Assembly (NCBI GenBank): GCA_002104905.1
Contig: MCFE01000113.1
Span: forward strand, 1 to 64,000
From: Basidiobolus meristosporus CBS 931.73
Taxonomy: Eukaryota; Basidiobolomycota; Basidiobolomycetes; Basidiobolales; Basidiobolaceae
Direction: 5' to 3'
DNA: 64,000 nt
Below, in pieces: positions 1-11,756 of the stretch. Position 1 is the stretch's first letter. Every line of letters begins with the position of its first letter. The notes under the pieces are model-generated. The model saw only the letters and a list, made by a program, of their open reading frames with translations, was not told the DNA's origin and ran no database searches. A program made the position numbers and the translations under genes.

Positions 1-1108
1 TCCAGCATAGCGAGCAAGGACGTGACTGTCATTGGAGAGGGCACCCATCAACCAATAAGCATACGTTTGCAGGACGGCATCCAGAAAACCGTAGAATAGG
101 TACAAGACAAACTTGCCTCCCCACCCGGGGCCGTTGATGAAATCAATATCTTTAGGATGATCTTCCCGTGTGTATTGCACCTGAAGACCAAGGCCACCGC
201 CCCAGATAATCAGGGTTAGAATAGTTACCAGGGCTAGTCCATACAAGGCGCGAGTGCGACGGTGAAGTTTGGGATTATCAAGCAACAGGCCCACCCCATA
301 GGCACCAATCATTTGAGCACCCCAGTAGAAGGCACTGTTGAAGGAGCGGGTACGGACATTGAATAGAACACCATTCACAGCACCGAACTGATATGAGTAG
401 AACCAGTTGGAAGTGACGCACAAGGGTAGGAGCAGGAGCATGTTCTTGTTCTTGAATAGCTTCAGGATCTCAATAATCTCGCCACCCTACATTCTCGAAT
501 TTGGAGACTTGCACGCGGGAGCCATCTTCACGTACCACCTTCTCGGGAGGGATTAGACCCAAGCCGAGCAGAGCGCCAATAACCATAAGGGCCATCAACA
601 CATAGTACGTAGCGGTGCTCACCTGGCCAGCTGAGGAATGGAAGTTGAGGCCAAAGGGAATGAATGAACCGAGAACAGCACCCATGTTGAAAATAATCCA
701 GAAGATTCCGACCGCGCGGCCTTTTTGGTTTTCGGAAGGATAAGACATCATGATTGTGCCTTGAGCAGTCCAGAACATGCCAGCACCAATACCTAGAATT
801 GCGCTGGCAACAATGACAAAGGTAGGCTCCTTGGTGTTGCTATAGTATACAAGAGAACCGGAGTAGAGTGCGTACGTAAGACCACCACTGACCATAGTCC
901 AACGCCCACCAAGGACATTATGGATAGCCCCGCCGAACACGCCAAATACTGAGAAGCAAGCATAAAGAGCGACATTGCCATTCTTGGTAGTGTTGTCATC
1001 CATCTGTCCCCCGGCACCTAAACTGTTGATTACATTGTACATACCAGGGCAGCAGAAACATGCAAAGCCAACTAATATGACCTGCATCATAGGAGAATTG
1101 AGCCTCAT
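1..1108 (-). CDS. UNC93-like major facilitator transporter, C-terminus outside window
   Basis: Multi-pass membrane protein of the fungal UNC93-like (DUF895) branch of the major facilitator superfamily; the transported substrate is not known for most members. The N-terminal half shows family features: a CCPGMYNVINSLGAGGQ loop after the first helix, GAGMFWTAQGTIMMSYP in mid-protein, and SNWFYSYQFG in the second half. I start it at 1108 because a TATA-like TATAAATA lies at 1153-1160, about 45 bp upstream; a longer open frame reaches 1216. About 350 residues are present, so roughly 80-100 are missing off the left edge. The frame changes near 480. Either a 49-nt intron (GTACGT...TAG, 487-535) keeps phase 0, or a frameshift occurred; the would-be intron encodes residues that look family-conserved (REDGSRVQVSKF). 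Confidence 0.8.
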
Positions 1109-2600
1109 TGCGTAGATGTTTTGGATGGTCAATCTTGGAACACAGGAAGGCTTATTTATATGGAGAATTGGCCACACCGTACCGGTGGTACAATGTAAAT
1201 ATAACCATTTCGGCAAAGTGCTGAGTATACCATTTGGGAAATTCTATCTGATGGATTCGCATGTGTTACGCCGAAGTACACGAGTTTATCTGACCCGGTT
1301 GGAGACGTAGGATTAACTCACAAATACTAGGAATTCAAGTTCGATACTAGTACGATTCTTATCAGGCTCTTGTGGGCCACCTGTATTTACGTTTGGCTAT
1401 AACCATATTGTTTCTTCACACTCGGCATATATGCCGACTGCTCAAATTCTCTGATTGTGGAAGCGGACAAATAAAACACAAACTAATATACACTTGCACA
1501 GGTAACTCCTATTTGCATAGTCACATTTATCCAGGTAGTAGATGCTATTGTACAATAATGGCTGTGGGGCCCAGTGGTCAATGAATAATAGGAAGGTTGT
1601 ACTTGTTGCCTGCCCCAGGATTTATGGCATTGTTTGCCTCGGATCTGGTGTGAAGTTTGGTAGTGGTATGGAAAACAGTGAATGGTTTCTTGAGTGATTA
1701 TATACTACCGAACATATGCTCTGATCATACTGGAATCACAAATAGAATCGAGAATTAATTTGATCGCCCCATGCACGGTCGATGGTGGAGCTCCAGTACT
1801 ATCATGCGCAATGACTTGAGGCTCGTTGGAAATCCTGATTCCTTCGCGGAGCTTCAATCATGAGTCTCCGAATCATCGATACGATCATCAGAAATACACT
1901 ACCAAGAGGTTTCGGTGATGAATCATGGAGTGATTAACTGGGAATCGATAGCAAAACAACCACCTTTGGCTTCCCCGATAAACTTCATCACGTAGCCTAA
2001 TAGACCAGCAGCCAACCGCCCATTGAAAGCAGCCAGAAAAGTCCAAAACCTTCTACTGACTCTCACAGTCAACAATGTAGGATAAAATAGGATTGGTGTC
2101 AGTAGTATTCTATGCTTTTTGATATCAGCTCTCAGATTTTGTTCTAGAATGTTATGGAGAAATGGATGCAGAGTGTTGGCTTCTTCAGGTCAATTTTGGC
2201 TATCTCACTCATAACTTCAATTTGCATATGAATGAAGCATGTGGAATTGAGAATTTCGATGGGTTTGGGGCTATTAGAAGAACGCATGACATTGATGCTT
2301 CTCCCTGATATTTGTTCTTGCGTGCCTCGAGCTCGACACACAAAAATTGGTGCCCATTTTGGCATCTCATCCCATAACTGCTTATAGCCGACTTTATCAT
2401 ATATAATCCTTTCATGAATTTCGTGGCAACTCATACTTACCTGGCAGGGGCAGTTCGTGATCAAGTAGGCGGACTGTTCGTTTTAGAACTTGAGCATAGC
2501 ACAGCGTCTCAGGGTCTTTGACGCGAACATCCTTAGGGGTGTCTCGACTGTTAAATTTTTGTTTGTGGGAAGTGAGCGCCATGCGCCGCCTCCTGCCTAT
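1109..2600. other. Intergenic, no gene recognised
   Basis: AT-rich sequence between the transporter start and the chitinase relic. It contains only short open frames without recognisable domains or splice-linked continuity. The TATA-like motif for the transporter is at 1153-1160. Confidence 0.5.
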
Positions 2601-2639
2601 CTCTATCAAACTATAAATAATTTGCTCTGTTACCTATCA

Positions 2640-3459
2640 CCGGGCCTATTGCTCGATTATGATACCGCGAAAGGTGGTGATGCTTACTCTTTCCATCAGG
2701 ACATTAATGATTGGCTCGGAGCCAAATGGCCAGCCAACAAGCTTATGATGGGAATGCCATTCTATGGTCGCTCACTAACTGCCACTGTTGATATGAATGC
2801 CAATCCTAGCAGCATCTGTGCTATAAGTGTGACACCAAAGGGTGACTCCTATGTCACCAATGAGCCCAACTTATTCCGCAATGAAGGAGCATTCTATACT
2901 GGCACCTAGAAATGGAAATGATACTCTCCAATCTGGCCCTACTACCCCCGTCAATGGCTGGAGTCGTTACTGGAATAACACCACACGGACCCCCTGGTTG
3001 TTCAGAGCCAATGACAAGCAATTCATTTCTTACGATGACCCTCAATCACTCAAGATCAAGGTTGATTACACCCGGCAATCTGGCCTCCGTGGTGTAATGT
3101 AATGGGACATAAGTCATGACTCCAACAATGAGCTTCTCAATATTTTTCAAGGAGTCGAGTGCACTGGCTGGGGATGCCCATTGCCTACTGCTCCATCAGA
3201 TCCCACATCCACAGTGCAACCTACCTCGACCGTCACTAGTAAGACCTCCACTATCCCATCTGTTGCCTCCAGTTCTTTTACCACTTCGGGATCGCCCAGT
3301 CCCACCTCAGGTCTTGGAAATTGCAGTGCCGCTACCGTATACAATGGAGCCCAAACGGTGGTGTACAAGAGCCACCTCTGGCAAGCCAAGTGGTGGTCCT
3401 CGAATGATACCCCTGTCAGCGATAGTCAAAATGTTGGGACCGGCCTTGGTGCTTGTTGA
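2640..3459 (+). pseudogene. Chitinase relic: C-terminal GH18 domain plus CBM5/12 chitin-binding module
   Basis: Remains of a secreted chitinase. The visible part begins in the C-terminal half of a GH18 barrel (NKLMMGMPFYGRS near 2740) and reaches the family's GVM-WDIS block near 3090. A Ser/Thr/Pro linker follows (3180-3310), then a CBM5/12-type module with the typical pattern C...VYNGAQTVVYKSHLWQAKWW and a closing Cys (3322-3459). The catalytic DxxDxDxE strand and the signal peptide are not found upstream. Two lesions interrupt it: a frame change near 2905-2910 and an in-frame TAA at 3100-3102 between GVM and WDIS. Family assignment is secure; calling it a pseudogene rests on the missing N-terminus and these two breaks. 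An odd intron arrangement or sequencing errors are less likely alternatives. Confidence 0.8.
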
Positions 3460-3469
3460 TTAATTTGCT

Positions 3470-4331
3470 CTTGATTGTTCTATACATCCAGTTTACCAGT
3501 TTTGCATACCAGAATAGGCCCTCGGAACGCCGAATGTCATAATTGAACCACACCAAGACCTAAGAACGGTGAATGAAGTATAACAAGAAATTATCAGCAT
3601 GATGCGGACAAAGCAAGTGCTATTTGGAATGAGATTGGTAAGTCTAGCCATACAAAGCCCGATAACTAGTCATCATCACATTGTGACGAGAAACTGGAAG
3701 GAATTCTAGCGGCATCATATTATTTATGTATATGAAGTACATATTATAAGTCATCCTAATGATTTTATTCATGGCAATATCAGTACATCCCTTAAACGAT
3801 CATCAATGAGTAGTACCAGTACCTGCCACATTAACATCTCACAGCCTTTGCATCTTGATAGCTTGTTGAAAATAGGGAAGCAGCTTCATTGGGATACTGA
3901 CAGTATTGCTAGTAGGAAACAGTCAGAGTATATGTGCAACTGTACCATGTGTACAGTAGTAATTTTATGACATTATACTCAGTTAAAGAAGATATCATTC
4001 AGATTTGAAAATTGTAACCCTACCAATTTTGTGAATGTGTTTTAGGATGCATATGATATCATACTTGCTAGAATGTCCCAAGTGGTCGACTAAAAGCTCA
4101 GTTTAATCTTTAGCAGTTGCTAAAATAGCATAATGTGTATATTCGCATAAGCACCATCACAGCATTACTTTAGTTGAATGAGCGTTGCAAGAAAGTTAGT
4201 TAGAGCGTATGCATCTACATTCATGCCCCAAATAAATGTGAGCACTGTTTTCTAATACAATTCATTTCATAAATTATCAATAGTCAAGTCTACATTTATT
4301 CTTGAAAATATACATTGGTTCAGTTGGCTAC
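3470..4331. other. Intergenic, no gene recognised
   Basis: AT-rich sequence between the chitinase relic and the urease 3' end. It should hold the urease 3' UTR and polyadenylation region. No coding signal seen. Confidence 0.5.
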
Positions 4332-6839
4332 TTAGAAGATGAAATAGTTTTGAGCCATGGGCAACTCAGAGGCAGGAGGACAGATCATATGGACACCGTC
4401 AGCATACACTTCATAAGTCTCAGGATCAACCGTAATCTTGGGAGTAAGGCCATTGTGCTTCATGTCGGACTTCTTGATGCCACGGCACTTTTTAACGGCA
4501 ACTGCTTGCTTATGAAGGTTGTACTTGGCAATGACACCAGAGTCAATAGACGCTTGGCTGACAAGTGCAAGAGCGTGAACGCCTCTGCCAACGGCTCCAT
4601 ACATTTCACGGCCTACAACTGGTTGGGTAGTAGGAATGGAGGCATTAGCATCGCCAATGTTAGCCCAAGCAATCACACCACCCTTGATGATGAGTTCAGG
4701 CTTGGTACCGAAGAAAGCGGGATTGTACATGACGAGATCGGCATACTTGCCAACCTCGATAGATCCAATCACATGGGAACAACCATGGGCGATAGCAGGG
4801 TTGATGGTGTATTTGGAAACATAACGCATGGCGCGGAAGTTATCGTTGTTGGGAGTACCCTTCTCCTCGGGACCCGCCAAATGGCCACGTTGGACCTTGT
4901 TCTTGTGGGCGGTCTTCCAGGTTCTGGAGACAACCTCTCCGATACGTCCCATAGCTTGGGCATCTGAAGAGATGACAGAGATGGCACCAATATCGTGAAG
5001 GACATCTTCAGCGGCGATGGTTTCTGCACGGATTCTGGATTCAGCAAAGGCAACATCCTCAGGAATACGCTTGTCAAGATGATGGCAGACCATCAACATA
5101 TCAACGTGCTCGTCCAAGGTGTTGTTGCAGTAGGGACGGGTTGGGTTGGTGGATGATGGAAGGACTGACTCTTCACCACAGACACGGATGATATCAGGAG
5201 CGTGGCCACCACCAGCACCTTCAGAGTGATAGGTGTGGATGGTACGTTGTTTGAAAGCAGCAATTGAGGCTTCAACGTAGCCAGCTTCGTTCAAGGTATC
5301 AGTGTGAATTGTGGCTTGGACGTCGAATTCTTCGCATACGTCCAAACAGTTGTCAATGGCAGCAGGTGTGGATCCCCAGTCCTCGTGAAGCTTAAGACCA
5401 AGAACACCAGCTCTGACTTGTTCACGAAGGGCCTCGGCATCGGAGCAGTTACCCTTACCGGTGAGGCCTATGTTCATAGGTAAATTATCCGTGCTTTGAA
5501 GCATGAATTCGACGTGTTTGGCGCCAGGAGTACAAGTGGTGGCATTGGTACCAGTGTTAGGGCCAGTTCCACCTCCAATCAAGGTGGTGATACCACTGCT
5601 CAAGGCTTCTTCAATCAGCTGAGGGCAAATGAAGTGGACGTGGGTATCAATGGCACCAGCAGTGAAGATGTGTCCTTCACCAGCCAAAGCTTCGGTAGAA
5701 GCCCCAACCACCATACCAGGGGTAACATTGTCCATGACATCGGGATTACCGGCTTTACCGATACCTACAATCATGGAATCCTTGATACCAATATCAGCCT
5801 TGATGATACCAGTGTGATCCAAGATGACACAGTTGGTAATGACCAAATCGAGGCAATCCTCGTCGGAAACGGCGGTTTTTTGGCCCATACCCTCACGAAG
5901 AACCTTACCACCACCGAATTTACATTCGTCACCATACACAGTAAAATCTTTCTCGATCTCAATCATGAGGTCAGTGTCTCCAAGACGCACCTTGTCACCA
6001 ACCGTAGGCCCGAACATGTCAACATAGGTGGAGTGTTCCAGGCTGAACGGAGCTGGAGCTGGAAGAGGGGCCTGCTCGCAGTGTTGGAAATTGAGCTTTT
6101 TGCAACGTTCAATGATCTCAGGGACCTTGGAACGATCAACAGGCCCAGTGGCAATGTTGTTTCCACCAGTGATGATCTTGTCACCACCAATGTCGACCAA
6201 AGAGACAGTCTTGGATTCTCCGGGTTCGAAACGGACAGCAGTACCGGCAGCAATGTCTAAACGGCGACCGTAAGCAAGACCACGGTCGAAGCACAACTCG
6301 GCATTGGTCTCGACGAAGTGAAAGTGAGAGCCAACTTGGACGGGTCTATCCCCATTGTTGGTAACAACAAGAGCGACACGTTCTCTGTTGGGGACAAGAA
6401 CAATCTTTTCAGTACGAAGCTCCAAGGCTCCAGGGAGTGCCTTTTTATCGATGGGGGCGGCGGCAGGGAAGATGTCCATGGAGGGGATAGGCAAGAAGGA
6501 TCCGTAGAGGGCCAGCTCAAGGTTGCCATCATCAGTACAGATAGGATCGTGGATGGTAACCAAGAAAGTACCCTCGGTAAAGGTGCCTTCAATTTGTACC
6601 TCGTGAAGAGTGGCCATAACAGCAGGGAGAACCTGTCTTCTACCCAAGAACTGACGGCCAAGGTCCATGATTTCAGCAACGGAGTGTTTGCCATCTCTCA
6701 TGAATTCCAAAGCTTGGGAGGCGATGAGAGCAGTGGCTTCACTGTGATTAAGCTGGATACCTCTGGCAAGACGCATCTGAGCCAAGTATCCCACTTGGTG
6801 AAGCATGAGCTTGTCCATTTCTCTGGGCACGAGACGCAT
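4332..6839 (-). CDS. URE1: Urease, single-chain eukaryotic type
   Basis: Hydrolyses urea to ammonia and carbamate in the cytosol, using a two-nickel centre. The 835-residue protein has the fused gamma-beta-alpha order of plant and fungal ureases (jack bean urease is 840). Visible active-site elements, numbers approximate: HVH nickel ligands (~400/402), the carbamylated lysine in GLKLHEDWG (~483), His in IHTDTLNE (~512), His in [10 protein letters not shown] (~538), flap Cys in MVCHHLD (~585) and Asp in SSDAQAMGR (626). No intron interrupts 2.5 kb, unlike most genes here. I start at MRLVPRE (6839), where ureases normally begin. The frame stays open to an ATG at 6938, but a TATA box (TATAAATA) lies inside that extension at about 6924-6931, so it is probably untranslated. 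The nickel accessory genes are not in this window. Confidence 0.95.
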   Translation of the reverse strand: MRLVPREMDKLMLHQVGYLAQMRLARGIQLNHSEATALIASQALEFMRDGKHSVAEIMDLGRQFLGRRQVLPAVMATLHEVQIEGTFTEGTFLVTIHDPICTDDGNLELALYGSFLPIPSMDIFPAAAPIDKKALPGALELRTEKIVLVPNRERVALVVTNNGDRPVQVGSHFHFVETNAELCFDRGLAYGRRLDIAAGTAVRFEPGESKTVSLVDIGGDKIITGGNNIATGPVDRSKVPEIIERCKKLNFQHCEQAPLPAPAPFSLEHSTYVDMFGPTVGDKVRLGDTDLMIEIEKDFTVYGDECKFGGGKVLREGMGQKTAVSDEDCLDLVITNCVILDHTGIIKADIGIKDSMIVGIGKAGNPDVMDNVTPGMVVGASTEALAGEGHIFTAGAIDTHVHFICPQLIEEALSSGITTLIGGGTGPNTGTNATTCTPGAKHVEFMLQSTDNLPMNIGLTGKGNCSDAEALREQVRAGVLGLKLHEDWGSTPAAIDNCLDVCEEFDVQATIHTDTLNEAGYVEASIAAFKQRTIHTYHSEGAGGGHAPDIIRVCGEESVLPSSTNPTRPYCNNTLDEHVDMLMVCHHLDKRIPEDVAFAESRIRAETIAAEDVLHDIGAISVISSDAQAMGRIGEVVSRTWKTAHKNKVQRGHLAGPEEKGTPNNDNFRAMRYVSKYTINPAIAHGCSHVIGSIEVGKYADLVMYNPAFFGTKPELIIKGGVIAWANIGDANASIPTTQPVVGREMYGAVGRGVHALALVSQASIDSGVIAKYNLHKQAVAVKKCRGIKKSDMKHNGLTPKITVDPETYEVYADGVHMICPPASELPMAQNYFIF

Positions 6840-6923
6840 GTTGGATGAAGATCTGCTGTGGAAGGATTGAAGAGTAGTGGTGTGGAAAGGGCTTTTGAAT
6901 AACAGCCTGCTAAAACGCTTGGT

Positions 6924-6931
6924 ATTTATAG
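6924..6931 (-). promoter_or_regulatory. TATA box of the urease gene
   Basis: TATAAATA on the minus strand, about 90 bp upstream of the chosen urease start. It overlaps codons 4-6 of the longer open frame that begins at 6938, which argues against using that ATG. Confidence 0.5.
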
Positions 6932-6939
6932 CAAGCATG

Positions 6940-9673
6940 CGGATTCGAAAACATCCCTATCATGATTGCCAAATGAACGTCCACGACACATCTTCACTTA
7001 TCTGTTGTCAAGCACTCTATAGAAATATACTTTTTTCGGTGCTACTTCATACGGAACTTGCCCGTTCTAAGATGGAATCAATAAGCCCAGGATGGAAATT
7101 CTTGATTCTAGATTGCAATGATGTCCATGATTATCCCAGATTGTGAAGGCAATGCGTAGGTTTCGAAATGGCTCAGTAAGTGCGGCTTTGGAGGATATTG
7201 TAGGCTGAGAAGGAAACTACAGACAGCCTAACGTGTACTACACCATGATGTATGTCATGCCGGAGTAACGTGTGCTTACTCTAGTGTCAAATGGGTCCGT
7301 GCTAGGTTGCAAGCCCTGACACTCCGATTTTGGATTGATTAGGCCCAAAGTAGATCTCGCTATGTAAACCTCCTTCTCCCTTACCAATTATGGATGCACT
7401 CCCCGGGAAATGAATTCTAAGGCCATTTTCTAGAATCATATCGAGTCTGTAAGTTGCAGGTTAAAGCCGCGCCTTCGAACCCGGCTAGTTAGCAGAGCCA
7501 TCCTGATGCATACCACAATGGGATTCGTGGGTCTTGATACCTAGCACTGAGGTAATGTACGCTTCTTGGGCTGTTTTGGTGTAGGTCTATTCTATTATGG
7601 TATCTAGACTTGACCTCAAACTGTCAGTAGGGAAATAAGTAGCGGCTCTTGATAAAGGAAGTAGGCGTCATTTTGGATTGGAGTATTCCATAGATATTTT
7701 AGACGTTATAAGAATCAAGATTGCTCCGTTGTGTACGTGGTTTGTTAACTCAGTGCGTATAAAGAACCGTTTTCATAGCTGATTAAGTCGGAAGAAGTAT
7801 TGAGTTGAAGATTAACTTAACACTAATAGCTCGCATGCTTGGTCATAGCATAATGGTGATGGAACTTGACCAAGCGGGATTAATTCATCCCAAGTCTAGC
7901 AATAGGCATCAGTATTGATAAATGCCTCTATACCGGCCCAGAATAGCTGAGTAGAAGCGAATGGGTGCTCTCTAACTTTGGACAGCCGTATATCGTGTGC
8001 TTGACAATTATATATAGAAGCTTGCAATGGGGAGGGGCGTGAAAAGCCATTGGGCTGTTGTGCTAATTATTGGTGTTTCGATATCAACAACACCACACAT
8101 TCTTCATATTCTATAGCACTTCCATTCTCCCACTAGTACTAAATTCATTTCTTCAAGCTCTACAATTCTGTCAAATTGGCAAAAATATCCTCGATGACCC
8201 CCAACTACTTAAGATTGAATGATCCAATATGTACGGTACAGTGTGGTGGCTGTTGTCAACATATATAGGCCTATTGTATTACTCCTCTGCAAATGCATAT
8301 TTCCAGTGCTGGAATATAATGGAAGTACCATGGAGACTTGAGGGCAACATGGTGAGAATCAGGTTTATTTTCAATGGATCCCATCGTATTAGATGATTTA
8401 TTATTATTATTGTGCACAGAAAATTCGGGTTGCAAAATGTATCTGGGGTCATTCCTGACACGAAATAGTCAATCTGTTGTGGAGCCTGATGGAGAACTGG
8501 TGTCAGGTTGGTGGGCTTTTGAACGCTAGTTGCTTTCCAACTCGTACTCTGAAACACGATGATTAAGAAATTCGCTCTCTTGATCATGACCAGTATTACA
8601 GTCCTTTGAGATGAGATGCAGTAGATTATGAACAAACTACGGGATATGTGCCATTCTAACACAACTATAGATGCAGGTGAAGGGTTGGCAATGGTGAAAT
8701 TACATTTCATTCTGGCTGGGTTTAGATTGCATGTAAGATTCTAGCGCATGATTATGTTCATAGCTTGATTTCTAATCCAGTGACCGAGTACATAATTAAT
8801 ATTTTATTAGTTAGCTACATAATTAATATTTTATTAGTTAGTTTTATACATTCATGTGACTGTCTTTCCTAGATCATTTCAGTAAATCTTTATAATGAGC
8901 GCTATCAAATAATCCATGAACTAGCCATTTCACAGTTGCTCAGTTGATCAACAAGTATCGTGTGGCCCGATTCCATACAAGAGTTTTGATCAGACAGTGC
9001 CAATGTGGCAGTTCGGATATTCAGTCCATTCTGGCTCACTAACAAGGAGGTTATAGAAACTAACTGGCTGCTGGCTCATTTCAATTAATATCATTCTACT
9101 ACCCCTTTCGTCCGAGTTGTATCCAATTGATATTGAGCTGTGGTGTCAAGAGCCTTGGTCATCTCAACGCTCTACATACTATTACCAGATTTGCTCTTCG
9201 AGGACCATCAACTTGGAAGTCTGCGACTACTCATTGCCCGGATCAACGGTACACTCGGCGCTCTTCACTGTAAATACAACCTGGTTCGAATTCTTGGAGT
9301 CACGAAGTATGCACAGTAAAATACCCGACTACCGTGGGATACCATGTTATTGTCAAATTGGAATTTCGATGGTTTTGCGTAGAATGGAATTTCCTTTGGG
9401 AAACTCGATGACTATCGTGGTCCTAATCAGGTACTGATGGATGTACTCCTGGGGTAGAATAGTCATGGATTTCTAGTATTTCCCAACAGCCATATAATGT
9501 TAGTAATATCATGCTCTGTGTAATTCAGGATGTGGGAAATCCATCAATTAAATTTGAGCTTACCTAGTCTAATTTCATCAATGGTGTGTTCCTGGGCAAA
9601 TCACTCGGATTGTTATATTTATGCAGGTCAAGACACCTCTTAGCCTTGACTCGACTTCCTCGCTGCAAACACA
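6940..9673. other. Long intergenic stretch without a recognisable gene
   Basis: 2.7 kb between divergently oriented urease and hydrolase genes. Only short open frames occur (the longest is about 143 codons, minus strand 8279-8710), with no domain, signal peptide or splice-linked continuation that I recognise. It contains a 27-bp tandem duplication at 8790-8843. A TATA-like TATATTTA at 9614-9621 precedes the hydrolase. Confidence 0.5.
8790..8843. repeat. Two tandem copies of a 27-bp AT-rich unit
   Basis: Units at 8790-8816 and 8817-8843 (ACATAATTAATATTTTATTA...) differ only near their last bases. They are non-coding and look like a simple slippage duplication. Confidence 0.85.
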
Positions 9674-11103
9674 ATGACATACCAGTCCATTATCCGGCAA
9701 GAAAGCAGCTTCAAGTACTGGTAAAGAACTTTTTTGAAACGGATTAGCTTCCCCCAGAACCTTTGCTCAAATACGATATCTAGGGCACCTGTGGCCTACA
9801 CTAGGCTTCTAATTTATACAGGTAAGTTCCCTTCGCGCGTATCAATGTTGTAATCTAGCGAATGCTACTTTGGTGATATATCTCATTTACTCATACCCTC
9901 TCCCTGAGAACAGGTGTTATGGTGACTAGAACCATGATTCGAGGAATCTTTGGTCGCTTGCCTAAAGGCCAAACGCTACATGAGGGCATCACAATTGCCT
10001 TTTTGAGACTCGTTATGGGTGGCCGCATCCTTAGCGTAATGCAAGCAAGAAAAATGCTTCTCTTGACGAATAAAATGGTCGAGGCTCGCACTGGGACCTT
10101 GTCCCAAAGCTCAAAGGACATGTGGGCCAATAAAGTGTCAGGTAAAGGTTGGGAAGGGTACTGGATCCCTTTCAAAGACCAAATTCACCACCAGGTGCCC
10201 GAAAAGAGTCAGGATCACGTAACCGATATCGGGGTCGGATGCGACGTGGTCTTTTTAGCAATCCATGGTAAGTTTGTTGGTCACATTAGGAATCTACCTA
10301 GCAGTTACTAAGAAGACAGTGACTTTCCAGGCGGCGGAATGGTCATGGGGAATGCACTTATGTTCCTACAATGCTATAAAAGCTGGATGAAGGTTATTCA
10401 GAAGAAGCATGGTCTCAAGGTTGGTTTCCTATCTGTGGAATACAGTAAGTGAAACCCCATTGACTCGCGATTTTGCTCCTTTTCTCATCCTTTGTCTACA
10501 GCCTTGTCGCCCGAAGCACCATACCCAACTGCTTTGAACGAATGCGTGGCTGCATATCAACACCTTGTTGACACCCTTGGTATTGATCCTAAACGGATCC
10601 TAATGTGTGGTGACTCTGCTGGGGGTAATCTCTGTGTTGCCGCAGCCCTTAAGATTCGCGACACCCTTCCCACCACTCCTTTACCAGCAGGCCAGATTCT
10701 CTTCTCCCCATGGATGATGTGCTCGCTTCCAGTCACAGATTCCCCCGACGACTACATCACCTCCTCAGGTGGTGGTCTGTTTGTTAAATGCTACATCCAA
10801 AACTCAGCCGAGGCGTCGACTTCCATCTACACTAGCCCACTACGAGCATCGACGCTTGATGGCTTGCCGCCTCAATTGATCTTCATTGGAGGTGTGGAGA
10901 CATTAAGACCCTCTATTGAGCGGTATGTAGCCAAGGCAAAATCCGAAGGAGTAGATGTCCGTACCGTGTTGAAGGAAGAGAAGCCGCACGACTATGCACT
11001 GATAGCGGAAGTAGGAGGCCACGAAGGAGTCCGTGAAGCGAATGAAGCCATTGCCACATTTGTACTCGAAGCGAGAGAACGCTATGTTGGCGCTCGCGAA
11101 TAA
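9674..11103 (+). CDS. Alpha/beta hydrolase, hormone-sensitive-lipase / steryl acetyl hydrolase type
   Basis: Predicted esterase of the HSL-like family. I read five exons: 9674-9720, 9784-9821, 9914-10267, 10331-10444 and 10502-11103 (384 residues); all four introns have GT...AG ends and keep frame. The family's oxyanion motif HGGG is split by intron 3 (10268-10330). The nucleophile is in GDSAGG, the catalytic His in KPHDYAL, and the acid is probably Glu in GGVETLRP, where many relatives have Asp. The N-terminus begins MTYQSIIRQESSFKYW and continues into a moderately hydrophobic stretch (APVAYTRLLIYTG) that could associate with a membrane, as in Say1-type enzymes. The first two exons are inferred from splice signals alone; the part from 9919 onward is certain. 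Substrate cannot be told from sequence. Confidence 0.82.
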
Positions 11104-11756
11104 TTTTGCTCTACACCAAAAATAATATTGGATAAATCGGATTTTACCGAGCAAATCCAGTAGCTATGGTATCCAAATGTACGTCAAGAACGTTTCAGTA
11201 GGTGTCTATACTTGCAGCTCAAAGCTGAACATAGTAATCGTATCCTCAGCCATCCATCTAGCTGAATCGTAGGTGGGAGTAACAAGATTAGCAAATAAAT
11301 CTGCTATTTTGTATATGGCAATGTGGATGGGAGTAACTGGGCAAGAACGCATAGCACAGTAGCCAAACAAGAAACGTGTATTTGCTATGCATCCATTTCG
11401 TGAATCTCCAAATTCTCCGCTGTCACTCCAGCTTGTATCAGAAAGGGGCATCAGGTTGGTTTGGGGAATTATTGAACTTCCCACATCCTCATATGCACCC
11501 CAGGGCTCCTCGTCGGATTGAGTTAGCCACAGTAATTAATCAAAAGCTGGAAAAAGGTAATTTGCCTTAATGTACACGAGCTTGATCGGAAGTCTCATCA
11601 CGCGGGCATTAACTGATGTAGCTTGTTACATCAGCTTGTGAAAGAGGAGAAGGTGCATGGATGAAGATGCTATTTAAAGGCCAAAGCGAACGAACTACTT
11701 GATCGAAGTACCTTGTACTTTGTAATCTCTTCTCCCAACTTATCGTTCTCTCAACA
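11104..11756. other. Intergenic: hydrolase 3' end and ERV29 copy A promoter
   Basis: No coding signal recognised. The last ~100 bp before 11757 should carry the promoter of ERV29 copy A. It shows no extended similarity to the region upstream of copy B. Confidence 0.5.

Noticed and set aside
5496-6260. 254-codon plus-strand frame inside urease
   Set aside because: Antisense shadow of a long, GC-biased coding sequence.
7440-7510. tRNA-like T-arm (GGGTTCGAAGG on the minus strand)
   Set aside because: No 5-bp T stem, D arm or acceptor pairing could be found around it.
8279-8710. 143-codon minus-strand frame in the 7-9.6 kb gap
   Set aside because: No signal peptide, domain or conserved pattern, and it lies in low-complexity AT-rich DNA.
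9275-9300. GGTTCGAATTC resembling a tRNA B box
   Set aside because: The flanks do not form a T arm, and no A box lies upstream at the right distance.
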